Shown here piece after piece: positions 1 to 8,650 of a stretch of 64,000 nt of DNA (its first letter is position 1; each line of letters starts with the position of its first letter). Position numbers and translations under genes: made by a program. Under the pieces are notes generated by a model that saw only the letters and a list, made by a program, of their open reading frames with translations, was not told where the DNA came from and ran no database searches. This DNA is from Candidatus Obscuribacterales bacterium (GTDB lineage Bacteria > Cyanobacteriota > Vampirovibrionia > Obscuribacterales > Obscuribacteraceae): assembly GCA_019637435.1 (NCBI GenBank), contig JAHBVO010000003.1, forward strand, positions 310,001-374,000. The letters run 5' to 3'.

Positions 1-1
1 G

Positions 2-451
2 AAGAACACAGAGGTCAGAGACCGCTTTCCGGATTTGGTGGATAAACCGACGGTGATTCTCGTCGATGCTGATTCCGCCTCGTCTTCAGAGGTGTTTACC
101 GGCGCATTGAAAGACCACGGCGATGCGTATGTCGTTGGAACTCGCACATATGGCAAGGGAATCGGCCAGATGAACTTTTACGGAATGGCTGGTGGAAGCA
201 CACTTCGCGTCACCAATTTCCATTACTTCAATCCTAGCGGACATTGGCCTGGTGACGCGGCTAGCAATCGCATCGGTATAATGCCCGATCAGCTCGTGCC
301 GACTCAGCCGGGTGTAGAGCGGGGCTCCGAGCAAGACTTGCAACTGCAGGCTGGAATTGCGCAGATAAATAAAATGCTAGGGCGGGCACCAAAGGTAGTG
401 GCGCCAGCTGTGCCCGGAGGTGTGGTTGCGCCCATTGAAAACCATCCGTAA
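2..451 (+). CDS. S41-family (C-terminal processing) serine peptidase, 5' partial
   Basis: The reading frame is open from the left edge, so only the last 149 residues are present and the true start is outside the window. The segment holds the S41 catalytic block: a SASSSE stretch with the nucleophilic serine, followed about 25 residues later by TYGKG with the general-base lysine. It closely resembles the end of the S41 peptidase encoded on the minus strand at 6135-7592, including the shared GIGQ and HYF blocks, so the two are paralogues. The C-terminus is Pro/Val/Ala-rich. S41 enzymes cleave protein C-termini, usually in the periplasm. The PDZ domain and any export signal would lie upstream and cannot be judged. 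Confidence 0.9.
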   Translation, partial: KNTEVRDRFPDLVDKPTVILVDADSASSSEVFTGALKDHGDAYVVGTRTYGKGIGQMNFYGMAGGSTLRVTNFHYFNPSGHWPGDAASNRIGIMPDQLVPTQPGVERGSEQDLQLQAGIAQINKMLGRAPKVVAPAVPGGVVAPIENHP

Positions 452-527
452 TGGGGCGGAGTGAAACGGTGTTCTCGATCTCAATTGTGTCTCGGGCGAG
501 GTGCGGTGCGGGTTTCGCGACCGGTCG

Positions 528-1256
528 TCAACCCGTCTTCTTTGCGTTTGAAGGTTCGCGCTTGATTCCGAAATCTTCTTGATTGAGAACCTTGCCGTTC
601 CACTTGTTGACGATGTAAACGACTGTTCCCGGTTTGACCAGCGAGTACAGTTGCAGAATGTCCTTATTGGAATGTCGCACGCAGCCATGACTTACGTCTT
701 TGCGAATTTTGTTCGGAGCGTTTGTTCCGTGTAGAACGATTGCAAACTTGTTGAGGTTGATCTTCGCTACTCCCAGCCCGTTCCGCTTATCTTCTTTATA
801 GGGCGGCACCGGCTTTTGTTTCGGGTCAATCGATTTTGGTGGTATCCACTCGGGATCCAATTCTTTTTTCGTCACCACGTATCTGCCTGGTGGCGTCGGA
901 GTAGCGTCTTTGCCGATCGCGTTCGATAGTGTATAAATTCGGACTATTTCATCGCCCTGAAGTTGCAGAACGTGTGTGTAGTGACTGTGTTTATCGACGA
1001 CCACGACTACCGGCTCATAGGAGTGGTAGCCGTTTGTTTTCATTGTTGGTTTTAAAACATAATGGCCGTTTATGAACGGTGGAGGGCTCACCGCCTGTGG
1101 TGCCTTCTGTGTGGGTTTTGTCGATTGATTTGCGGCGGCAAGCTTTTGGTTCTGCGCTTGCGCTTGGTTCGCTTCGAATGGCGCCACCAGGGCTGCTGCG
1201 ATAGTAACACTCAGGGTAAGAAAACTGGCCGTCGTGGCGCGATAGAAACTCTGCAT
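528..1256 (-). CDS. Exported L,D-transpeptidase (YkuD domain)
   Basis: A 242-residue protein with an N-terminal signal peptide (hydrophobic run about residues 10-30, AQA-type cleavage site near 34). The catalytic domain ends in H176-G-T and SHGCVR with C192, the classic YkuD signature in which cysteine attacks the tetrapeptide stem to form 3-3 peptidoglycan cross-links or attach proteins. A Pro-rich linker separates the export signal from the domain. The start codon lies 3 bp after the stop of the M23 peptidase gene, with the GAGGTGAG ribosome site bridging the junction, so the two envelope genes form a tightly coupled operon. Function is well supported; the preferred substrate is not. Confidence 0.93.
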   Translation of the reverse strand: MQSFYRATTASFLTLSVTIAAALVAPFEANQAQAQNQKLAAANQSTKPTQKAPQAVSPPPFINGHYVLKPTMKTNGYHSYEPVVVVVDKHSHYTHVLQLQGDEIVRIYTLSNAIGKDATPTPPGRYVVTKKELDPEWIPPKSIDPKQKPVPPYKEDKRNGLGVAKINLNKFAIVLHGTNAPNKIRKDVSHGCVRHSNKDILQLYSLVKPGTVVYIVNKWNGKVLNQEDFGIKREPSNAKKTG

Positions 1257-1259
1257 TGC

Positions 1260-1949
1260 TCACCTCGTTTTAAAGACCTCGTACGGGTCGAGAGCCGTGC
1301 CACGGAACACGCTGTCTTGTGGACCCAAGGTACTTATAGCAAAATGCAAATGAGGTGTGTTCGGAGGCGCGTTTCCGCTTGTGCCGACATAGCCAATAAC
1401 CTGTCCCGCCTTGATTTCATCGCCTTGCTTAATGCCGTCGTCATAGCGTTCGAGGTGTGCGTAATAGTAGACGTACTTGCCACTTTTATCCTTCTGGTAA
1501 ATCGTCAAGCCGCCGTTCTTGCTTTCGAAGAGGCGCTCGACCGTTCCGTCTTCTACGGCATGAATAGGGGTGTTTCGTGGCGCAACCAAATCGATTGCTT
1601 CGTGCATATGTCCGACGCGACCGAGATAGAAATTTCCTTTTACCTTCTCGATGTCTGCGCCATCGAGTGGAAGGCGCAGTTTCTTTCTTCGAAGTTCCGC
1701 GATGTGCGATTGCGTTTCCGCTGGTGTCATAACATCGGGTGCGACAGGAGGCATCTTGGACGCTGTCTTGATGGGCCTTTCCGGCGCGAGGGGAACCTCG
1801 TTTTTGTTGTGCGCGACGGACTTCGCATCCGTTTTTACTTTCAACGGCGGGCTGCCATCGCCCGCGTCTGCCGAAGAAGCGCATGTGAGCAGCATTGAGG
1901 CAGCCAGGGACAGTTTCACAAATAGAGGAAAACGGTTAGCCTTTTTCAT
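1260..1949 (-). CDS. Exported M23 (LytM-type) metallopeptidase
   Basis: A 229-residue protein with a signal peptide (residues 1-29), a Pro/Lys-rich low-complexity stretch (about 30-75) and a C-terminal M23 domain. Zinc ligands and catalytic residues are visible: H116-x3-D120, the YAHL histidine H165 and the HLH pair at 200-202, so the enzyme looks active rather than a degenerate EnvC/NlpD-type activator. M23 enzymes hydrolyse peptidoglycan cross-bridges or stems. It is the first gene of a two-gene operon with the L,D-transpeptidase, consistent with joint wall remodelling. No coiled coil is apparent. Confidence 0.93.
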   Translation of the reverse strand: MKKANRFPLFVKLSLAASMLLTCASSADAGDGSPPLKVKTDAKSVAHNKNEVPLAPERPIKTASKMPPVAPDVMTPAETQSHIAELRRKKLRLPLDGADIEKVKGNFYLGRVGHMHEAIDLVAPRNTPIHAVEDGTVERLFESKNGGLTIYQKDKSGKYVYYYAHLERYDDGIKQGDEIKAGQVIGYVGTSGNAPPNTPHLHFAISTLGPQDSVFRGTALDPYEVFKTR

Positions 1950-2063
1950 CTCACGCTCGTGGAAGAGTTACGCAAGACGAGACGGGGCAACCTGAATTTG
2001 GTTCCAAGAAACTTTTATATCGGCCGCTCTACGAGTTCAAGTGACCCTGGAACATTGTTCCGA

Positions 2064-3155
2064 TTAGTGTGTGAGTAAAGCTGAAGCTCCGGGCGCCGCT
2101 CCCTGAGCGACTCGGCGATAGGTGGTTTTAAACCCTTCGTCTGCCGCATAGGCGAGAACCTTTTCGATGTCCTGTTCAATCACTGCGCCAGCCATCTGCG
2201 TGACTTCATCTTCCCACGGAATATCGAAATCGTTTGCTCCCCAGTTCAAAGCTTTGATGCCGTTTGCGTTTTGGGTTAAAACAGATGCGCGAATATGTTT
2301 TACGTTGTCGAGGAAGATGCGGCAAAGGGCGATGTGACGGAGGTATTCTTCGCGTGGTATTTCGACTCCGCCGAATTCGTTGTTGTATGGTTTGTAAGTC
2401 CAGCAGAGGAAACTGAATAGACCGCCGTTGGTTTCATCCTGGAAGTTGCGAACGGCATCCAGGTGATCGAGGCGCTCTTCAAGCGGCTCATCAAAGCCGA
2501 TTACCATAGTTGCGGTTGTGTTTAGACCTGCGTTGATAATGGCGCGCTGGGTATCGAAGTATTCTTTGACCGTGTATTTATGCGGGCTGTGACGCTTTCG
2601 GAATGGATCCGAGAGAATCTCGGCACCGCCCCCGGTGATCCATCTAACGCCGGCGTCTTTTAAAACTTTGAGCGTTTCCTCGACGGGCATTTTGCAAAGT
2701 CTTGCCACATAAAGTAGCTCTACGACTGTCATTGCGTAAAACTCGATTGAGTCGCCATATCGTTGACGGATTGAACTGAACAGGTCGATGTAATAGTCGA
2801 TTTTTAGCTTTGGATTGAAACCGCCATTGAAACCGAACAGGTCTCCGCCTTCTTTTACGAGCTCGTCGATCTTTTCGAAGACCCATTCTTTGGAGCGCAC
2901 GTAACCGTCTTCGGCGTTGGGCAAGCGGTAAAACGAACAATAGTCACAAAGTGCGACGCAAATGTTCGTGTAGTTAATAATGCGCATCAGCAGATATGTA
3001 GCGGTTTTCGGCTCGTGAAAACGATCGCGTACAATGTTTGCCAGTCTAATCAAATCTTCGTCGGAAGCGTTTTGCCAGAGCCAGGCGGCGTCGTCGCGAG
3101 TAATTCTTTCTCCGCTTTCGACTTTCGTATTTATGTCGTTGATGGTGATTTGCAT
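2064..3155 (-). CDS. mqnC: Dehypoxanthine futalosine cyclase (radical SAM), menaquinone synthesis
   Basis: A 363-residue radical SAM protein. The 4Fe-4S ligands are in CxxxCxxC form within NICVALCDYCSFYR (about residues 66-79), the arrangement of the MqnC/MqnE/CofG/CofH group, and the GGGAEILSD block is typical of MqnC. The enzyme cyclises dehypoxanthine futalosine in the futalosine route to menaquinone. Length is normal. It is a lone gene here; other mqn genes are not in the window. MqnE and CofH are related alternatives, but the NYTN start of the cluster loop and the GGGAEIL motif favour MqnC. The ribosome site is weak. Confidence 0.85.
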   Translation of the reverse strand: MQITINDINTKVESGERITRDDAAWLWQNASDEDLIRLANIVRDRFHEPKTATYLLMRIINYTNICVALCDYCSFYRLPNAEDGYVRSKEWVFEKIDELVKEGGDLFGFNGGFNPKLKIDYYIDLFSSIRQRYGDSIEFYAMTVVELLYVARLCKMPVEETLKVLKDAGVRWITGGGAEILSDPFRKRHSPHKYTVKEYFDTQRAIINAGLNTTATMVIGFDEPLEERLDHLDAVRNFQDETNGGLFSFLCWTYKPYNNEFGGVEIPREEYLRHIALCRIFLDNVKHIRASVLTQNANGIKALNWGANDFDIPWEDEVTQMAGAVIEQDIEKVLAYAADEGFKTTYRRVAQGAAPGASALLTH

Positions 3156-3600
3156 GGTGAGCCAATTTGAAGGTGTTCAATATTATAGCGATCGTTTTGT
3201 AAGAGAACGGTGATCGTTTAGCGTTGAATGTTTCGGTTTGTGATGAAACAGCGCGTGATTTCACCTGAAGTACCTAACATCTCGCAAACCTTGCGCGGGT
3301 GGGCTATCTTGACAATAGGGTTATCAGTAGACGGGCGCGAAAACCTCGATCCTGTGGGGGCTTATATTCATGTAGCCGTCTTAACAAGAAACAGTTTCGG
3401 TTCTTGAATCAAAAAATCCCAGTGTGCTAAATCGTAAAAGCTTGTTTTTTGTCCCTCTTCTCAGCAGATCCGCGAAGTACCGCCCGGTTATATAGCCTAT
3501 ACTTTAGCCCCGCGCTTCGCTAACTGCGAATTAGGACGGACCACCTGCTCGTGAAGGGCGGTTTGTCCAGGTAGTCTTTGACACGAAAGGATCCATCGCT
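3156..3600. other. Intergenic region upstream of icd
   Basis: 445 bp between divergent mqnC and icd. No credible ORF. It should hold both promoters; the AT-rich part around 3410-3500 is the likeliest place, but I cannot define a convincing -35/-10 pair. The last 60 bp include a short imperfect hairpin just before the icd ribosome site (GAAAGGA). Confidence 0.5.
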
Positions 3601-5076
3601 ATGACAGACAAAGCTAAGACGTACAACGGGATTGCGGTCCCGGCTGGCGAGAAAATTACTTTCCAGAACGGGAAGCCGGTCACGCCTGACCATCCCATCA
3701 TTCCGTTCATCGAGGGCGACGGCATCGGAACCGACATCTGGCCCGCCTCTCGCAAGATCATCGACGCGGCTGTGCGTGGTGCCTACGGCGATACTCGCTC
3801 GATCGCATGGCTCGAAGTGCTTGCTGGCGACAAAGCGAAAGCCGCTTCCGGCGTGCCTCTTCCGCAGGACACTCTCGACGCCATCACCGAATTCGGCGTC
3901 GCCATCAAGGGGCCTCTCGGCACTCCCACCGGCGGTGGCATGCGCAGTTTGAACGTGACCATGCGTCAGAAGTTCGACCTGTATCGCTGCGTTCGCCCGG
4001 TGCGCTACTTCTCGTGTGTGCCATCAGTGGTGGTGCATCCCGAGAAACTCGACGTCGTCATTTTCCGTGAGAACACTGAAGATGTCTACGCCGGCATCGA
4101 ATACAAGGCCGACTCCGCCGAAGCCGTGCAGATCGTCGACTTGCTCGGCAAGTTCGGCGTCGACACGATCGAAGCGACGACCGGCATCGGCATCAAAATC
4201 ATTTCGCGTCGCAAGTCGCGGCGCCTGGTCAAGGCTGCCATCGAGTATGCGCTCGAGTCCGGCCGCAAGACCGTCACTCTCGTCCACAAGGGCAACATCC
4301 AGAAGTTCACGGAGGGCGCCTTCCGAGACTGGGGTTATGAGCTGGCTCGCGAGGAATTCGCCGACAAGATCGTCACGGAAGACGAACTCTGGTCGAAGCA
4401 CAACGGCAAGCTGCCGGACGGCAAGATCCTGCTCAACGACCGCATCGCCGACGCCATGTTCTTCGAGGTGCTGACGAAGCCGAGCGAGTTCTCGGTCATT
4501 GCCACATGCAACCTCAACGGCGACTACCTGTCCGACGCTTGCGCCGCGCAGGTCGGTGGCCTCGGTATCGCCCCTGGTGCCAACATCGGCACCGACTGCG
4601 CCATCTTCGAAGCGACCCACGGCACCTGGCCAAAGGGCGCCGGCAAGAATCTCGCGAACCCGAGCTCGCTGTTGCTTTCGGGCGTGATGATGCTCGAGTT
4701 CATGGGCTGGAAGGAAGCCGCCCAGCGTATCGTGACCGGTCTCGAGAAGACGATTGCGTCGAAGAACGTCACCGTCGACCTGCACACACTGATGGAAGGC
4801 GCGACTCTTCTTTCGACGAGCGCATTCGCCGATGCCGTCATCGCGAACATGCCCGAACCGGTTAAGGTCCAGGCTCCGGTCGCTGCAGCTGCAGCTTCGG
4901 CTCCGACTGACTCGACCGGCAAGGACACTCCTGCGCAGAGCGTGGTCGCTGGTGACAAGGTATCGCCTTCGTCGTCCGCGACTGTCGGCTCGGATACCGT
5001 GGAACCGGCTTCCACCGCGCCAGTTGTGCCGGCAGCGAGCCCGAGCGCGCCTGCCACCGGCAAGGACGCAAAGTAA
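3601..5076 (+). CDS. icd: NADP-type isocitrate dehydrogenase with a low-complexity C-terminal tail
   Basis: A 491-residue protein; residues 1-416 align in layout with the E. coli-type dimeric enzyme, including the regulatory-loop serine S116 in RSLNVT and the cofactor block starting at H340 (HGTWPKGAG). It oxidatively decarboxylates isocitrate to 2-oxoglutarate. The lysine that contacts the NADP 2'-phosphate is kept (K345), but the neighbouring tyrosine of E. coli is glycine (G346), so cofactor preference should be treated as open. Residues 417-491 form an Ala/Pro/Ser/Thr-rich tail not present in typical family members. Its composition recalls the linker in the aconitase-malate dehydrogenase fusion at 46251-49739. 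The start has a good GAAAGGA site. Confidence 0.95.
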   Translation: MTDKAKTYNGIAVPAGEKITFQNGKPVTPDHPIIPFIEGDGIGTDIWPASRKIIDAAVRGAYGDTRSIAWLEVLAGDKAKAASGVPLPQDTLDAITEFGVAIKGPLGTPTGGGMRSLNVTMRQKFDLYRCVRPVRYFSCVPSVVVHPEKLDVVIFRENTEDVYAGIEYKADSAEAVQIVDLLGKFGVDTIEATTGIGIKIISRRKSRRLVKAAIEYALESGRKTVTLVHKGNIQKFTEGAFRDWGYELAREEFADKIVTEDELWSKHNGKLPDGKILLNDRIADAMFFEVLTKPSEFSVIATCNLNGDYLSDACAAQVGGLGIAPGANIGTDCAIFEATHGTWPKGAGKNLANPSSLLLSGVMMLEFMGWKEAAQRIVTGLEKTIASKNVTVDLHTLMEGATLLSTSAFADAVIANMPEPVKVQAPVAAAAASAPTDSTGKDTPAQSVVAGDKVSPSSSATVGSDTVEPASTAPVVPAASPSAPATGKDAK

Positions 5077-5130
5077 GTCCCAGCGCATTCGTGCGCTGAT
5101 GAGCTGAATTCAATTTCCGAATAACTCTGA

Positions 5131-5173
5131 ACCGCCCTGTTGCGAAGCTGTTTAACGGCTCCAGCAGGGCGGT
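5131..5173 (+). terminator. Hairpin after icd
   Basis: ACCGCCCTG pairs with CAGGGCGGT around a loop of about 25 nt, followed by TTTCG. It lies between icd and the phosphatase gene, so it either ends icd transcripts or attenuates read-through into the next gene. Confidence 0.65.
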
Positions 5174-5199
5174 TTCGCATGTCCAGAAAGGAGGACAAG

Positions 5200-5772
5200 A
5201 TGAGCGATTCTTCGCAGAATCTGTTAGTGGGTCGGCCTCTTCTCGTCCTCGATTTGGACGAGTGCCTGGTCTACTCCACGGAGAAGCCGCTCGATGGAGT
5301 CGATGCAGACTTCCGAGCGGCTGGTTACTACGTCCACAAGCGCCCGCATGTTGACGCGTTCCTCGCGCGTATGTGGGCAGTGTACAACCTGGCTGTGTGG
5401 TCGAAGGGTGGTACTGACTACGTCGAGCCGACGGTTCGCGTTCTCATGGAACCGCATCCCAAGCCGTTGTTCGTGTGGAGCTTTCCACGCTGCACGCGGC
5501 GTTGGGACAGTTGGGATCATGAGGAGTACCACATCAAGGACCTGAAGAAGGTTCGGAAGCAGGGGTTCTCCAAGGAGCGCATGTTGATCGTCGATGACAC
5601 GGCGAGAAACGGCGAGCGCAACTTCGGCAACATCGTCACCGTCCGCGAGTTCACCGGTCAGCAGGACGACAACGAGCTTTTGCTTCTGGCGACCTATCTC
5701 GAGTCGCTGGCTTCCCATCCCAATTTCCGAAAGATCGAGAAGAGGCATTGGCGCGACCAGGTTGCGTCCTGA
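5200..5772 (+). CDS. FCP1/NIF-type HAD phosphatase
   Basis: A 190-residue protein chosen to start at the ATG behind AAAGGAGG. HAD motif I is D18-L-D20-E-C-L (nucleophile and acid/base aspartates, with Cys where Thr is usual), the motif with lysine is WSKGG (K69), and motif III is VDD (D132-D133). The DDNELLLL stretch near the C-terminus is characteristic of the FCP1/SCP1 (NLI-interacting factor) branch, best known as eukaryotic RNA polymerase II CTD phosphatases but also found in bacteria and large phages. The bacterial substrate is unknown. It follows icd after a hairpin and ends in its own terminator. Confidence 0.8.
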   Translation: MSDSSQNLLVGRPLLVLDLDECLVYSTEKPLDGVDADFRAAGYYVHKRPHVDAFLARMWAVYNLAVWSKGGTDYVEPTVRVLMEPHPKPLFVWSFPRCTRRWDSWDHEEYHIKDLKKVRKQGFSKERMLIVDDTARNGERNFGNIVTVREFTGQQDDNELLLLATYLESLASHPNFRKIEKRHWRDQVAS

Positions 5773-5783
5773 TCTCGCGAAGC

Positions 5784-5830
5784 CGCTGACCATCGTGTTT
5801 CTCCACGGTGGTCAGCGCGCTTTCGTCCTT
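5784..5830 (+). terminator. Intrinsic terminator of the FCP1-like phosphatase gene
   Basis: GCTGACCA pairs with TGGTCAGC (5785-5815), followed by a pyrimidine-rich GCGCTTTCGTCCTTCCC run. A CTACTG-type motif of the repeat family begins 10 bp later. Confidence 0.75.
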
Positions 5831-5839
5831 CCCGTTTTG

Positions 5840-6143
5840 CTACTGTTTAGTATAGTGGTGCGAGGTAGTGCTGCAATGCGTCAAATGCCGCGTAATGCGT
5901 AATGATGCGATGCCGCCGGATGTTGCGATGTCGCGGATGTTGCCCTGTCAACGAGGGAGCGACGATTTTGGCTGGATCTGTCATGCTCTCATTGACAGGG
6001 GCTCTTCTAGAGTTTGTTTGTCAACGAGGGAGCGACGATTTTGGCTGAATCCGTCATGCTCTCATTGACAGGGGCTCTTCTAGAGTTTGTTTGTCAACGA
6101 GGGAGCGACGATTTTGGCTGGATTCGTCATTCTCTCATTGACG
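5840..6143. repeat. Repeat module with a 73-bp tandem array of palindromes
   Basis: A CTACTG...TATAGTGG motif (5840-5857) is followed by three tandem units with an exact 73-bp spacing (starts at 5946, 6019, 6092). Each unit opens TGTCAACGAGGGAGCGACG and closes CTCTCATTGACAG, forming an imperfect palindrome, then carries a spacer beginning GGGCTCTTCTAGAG. The last unit overlaps the final codons of the minus-strand S41 peptidase gene. The same unit architecture and period recur at 27794-27920. Confidence 0.85.
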
Positions 6144-7592
6144 GAAGGGCTTCGGATTGTCGATTGCGGTTTTGTTCCTGAGGAATTGGATAGCAGCGTT
6201 TAGTTGTCCGTCTTGAGCGGTTCCGTAATATTGAGGGGCGGGGTTGGGAACCAGCAGATCCGGTTTGAGCCCGATGCGATTGTGATGCGCGTCGCCGGGC
6301 CAGTTGCCTTTTGGCGTAAAGTAATGGAACGTCGTCATTTTGATTGCGCCACCGGAAGACCAGTCCGACATAATTGTTTGACCGATGCCCTTTCCGTAGG
6401 TCGGCGTTCCGATAACGTACGCGCCATCAGTGTCTTTCAGCGCGCCCACTAAAATTTCCGCGGCCGAAGCCGTGCCCTGATCGGTCAGAACTACCACCGG
6501 CTTTTGCACCTGATCCTGGTGTCGAGCCATGTAGCTGGTGCTCTTTCCATCTTGAATTTTTTGAATGTCTGTTGGTGTGACGCGATAGGTCAAACTTTTG
6601 AACTGTGGATTGGCAGGGTCGGAACGCTCTCGCTGTCTGATTGTAAGAACATCTCCTTCCTTAATGAAAACAGATGCAGAGGTGAAGGCTTGGTCGAGCA
6701 GACCTCCGGAATTGTGCCTCAAATCCAGGATGTAGCCCTTTGCGTTGGGATGCGCTTTAACCTCGCGTTCAAGTTCCGCAGAAGTGTCATCTTGCATGAA
6801 TGTTCGCAAACGAATGTGGGCGAAGCTGTCGTTGTCTACCATTTGCGATGTTGCGGCAGGCGCATCTTCATTGGTGCGCTTCAAGCGCACGGTTTGTTCC
6901 ACGCCGTCGCGGCGAATTTGAACGTCGACTTCGGTGTTCTCTTTTCCGTCGAAAAATTTCAACGCATCGCGCCACGACTTGCCTGTCATGCTTTGATTGT
7001 CGACGGCTAAAATTTCGTCACCAGGTTTCAGTTGTTCTTTTCGCCCGGGAGTCGCTTCGAATTCCTGAACGACGAGTTTCGGAGGTTGACTGCCGGCTTC
7101 CTCCGCCGGAGTGGGCATGCGAATGATGACTCCTGTTCCAACGTCATGACCTTTCTGCAGTTCGATCATTTTTTGAAACTGGTCGGGAGTAAGAATGGCT
7201 GTATATGGGTCGCTGTCTTCGTCGAAAACTTTTTTTGCGTAGTCAAACGGCGATCCGCCTTGCGCGATCTGGCAGTTATACTTATTTTTCAGACTGTCCA
7301 AATCGCCCAGTGTGGCGGGATCGTACATTTGTTGTGCGATACGGTCGATGTAGCTTTGATAGGCCGGCGAAGAGGGGCAGGGTTTTTCTTCACCTTGCGC
7401 AACCGTTGCTGCTTCCGGCTTCGCGCCGGCTGAAGATTCGGGTGTCAAGCGCTTCGGCGAGTTGCCGTCGGTAGCTTTCGGCCGTGCGTCCGAAAGGCTG
7501 ATGTCGACCAGGTTTGCGCCGCTGAATGATTCACCGGCTTTAGGTATGCGGCTGATTTGATCATCAGAATGATCGAGCTTTGTGTTAGTCAT
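6135..7592 (-). CDS. PDZ-containing S41 peptidase without a visible export signal
   Basis: 485 residues when started at the ATG; an upstream in-frame TTG at 7643 would add 17 residues but gives no signal peptide either. Order: a hydrophilic, probably disordered N-terminus (about 1-85), a helical region, a PDZ domain (about 170-265, with the LKPGDEILAVD loop), then the S41 core with catalytic serine in TASAAE and lysine in TYGKG. S41 peptidases are normally exported, so lack of a signal or membrane segment is odd; either the start is further upstream or it acts in the cytoplasm. Paralogue of the partial gene at the left edge. The 3' end is overlapped by the 73-bp repeat array. Confidence 0.88.
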   Translation of the reverse strand: MTNTKLDHSDDQISRIPKAGESFSGANLVDISLSDARPKATDGNSPKRLTPESSAGAKPEAATVAQGEEKPCPSSPAYQSYIDRIAQQMYDPATLGDLDSLKNKYNCQIAQGGSPFDYAKKVFDEDSDPYTAILTPDQFQKMIELQKGHDVGTGVIIRMPTPAEEAGSQPPKLVVQEFEATPGRKEQLKPGDEILAVDNQSMTGKSWRDALKFFDGKENTEVDVQIRRDGVEQTVRLKRTNEDAPAATSQMVDNDSFAHIRLRTFMQDDTSAELEREVKAHPNAKGYILDLRHNSGGLLDQAFTSASVFIKEGDVLTIRQRERSDPANPQFKSLTYRVTPTDIQKIQDGKSTSYMARHQDQVQKPVVVLTDQGTASAAEILVGALKDTDGAYVIGTPTYGKGIGQTIMSDWSSGGAIKMTTFHYFTPKGNWPGDAHHNRIGLKPDLLVPNPAPQYYGTAQDGQLNAAIQFLRNKTAIDNPKPFRQ

Positions 7593-8022
7593 GGGAGAGC
7601 GGCTTGCGGAGAGCGGAGATGGTTTGGAATGCCAGAGGAGCAACTGGCTGTCTCATTAAACTAAGTTATGTTTCTGCGGTTCACAATCAGGAAAATACGC
7701 AAGATTCCTCAACGGTGGTCACGTTTCGGTCATTTACGTGGGAGTCGTCTGGGCAGATTCAATATGCTCATCCCGGGTATGGGGTCACACGAGTTCGCTA
7801 GCTTAAATCGGTTAGGGTGCTCTCATGCAGGTCAATTTGAGCTGTCAAGCTGTGGGAATGTGGCTGCGAGACGTGTTAGGCAGTGAGAGTCTTTTCTTCT
7901 TCCTTCTCTTGGACAAAGCACTCCCAGCGAAACTCGCCACCAATGTTATTCCTTCTCGGCTGACCGAGCGGGAGAAGTTCAACTGAAGAGAATCCAGCCA
8001 ACCAATCTCGAAGGAGAACTCG
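7593..8022. other. Intergenic region between divergent genes
   Basis: About 430 bp without a supported gene. It must contain the promoters of the S41 peptidase (minus) and the 8023 gene (plus). I see no strong promoter or repeat; a CCCGGG-centred short palindrome lies near 7775. Confidence 0.45.
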
Positions 8023-8385
8023 ATGACAACGTCCACCAAGCCCAAGTTCGCGTGCCCGATCTGCGAAACTCGTTCCATCCTCGCTGACGCCATTTCGGCG
8101 GAGGTCAAGGCTGCCGCCCAGGTCTACCACCTCGCCAATCACTGGCGTGGAGCCCACGAGACCCGCGAGCTGAGCAACTTCCAGGCCGAAGATCTGACCA
8201 AGGCCAGCCTGGACCAGTTCGACGCCGACACGGTCAAGGAAGCCGACTGGTATCAGCAGTACCTCGACGCGATCGAGGCGCTCAAAACAGCTTCCCAGGT
8301 CTCCGCCCAGGCTCGCCAGCAGTACCATGCCCGTCTCAAGGTGCACACGGACACGCGCAAAGCAAAGGACTGCGGCTGTTCGTGA
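8023..8385 (+). CDS. Small hypothetical protein with putative zinc-binding CPIC motif
   Basis: 120 residues, started at ATG behind AAGGAGA. Near the N-terminus is CPIC (residues 11-14), followed about 22-30 residues later by a histidine-rich YHLANHWRGAH stretch, a layout that could give a C2H2-type zinc site. The rest is helical and charged and ends in CGC. I do not recognise the family. The codon use is strongly C/G-ending and the gene stands alone with a following hairpin, like the other class 2 genes. Confidence 0.75.
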   Translation: MTTSTKPKFACPICETRSILADAISAEVKAAAQVYHLANHWRGAHETRELSNFQAEDLTKASLDQFDADTVKEADWYQQYLDAIEALKTASQVSAQARQQYHARLKVHTDTRKAKDCGCS

Positions 8386-8415
8386 TGCGAATCGCTGACC
8401 GGTAACGACCAGGAC

Positions 8416-8448
8416 AGAGGGACGGTGGCAGGTTTGTCGCCGTCTCTC
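8416..8448 (+). terminator. Hairpin downstream of the CPIC protein gene
   Basis: GAGGGACGG pairs with CCGTCTCTC around a loop rich in G/T. There is no long T-run, so termination efficiency is uncertain. Confidence 0.5.
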
Positions 8449-8650
8449 CAGTCGGCTCGATAGAGCGCTTCCGGCGATCGCAGTTTCAATCTCAAAAAAT
8501 TTATCTGATGAAAAACCGTTCTCGCTAAGCTCTGAAGCCTCTCCGGCGAGCTGAGAATCAACGACAACCCTGGTCCGAGTGCGCTAATGCCGCTCAGGCT
8601 GATAGAGAAGTGCTTTCGCATGAGGCGCGCACTTCCGAGCGGAGGCTCAC

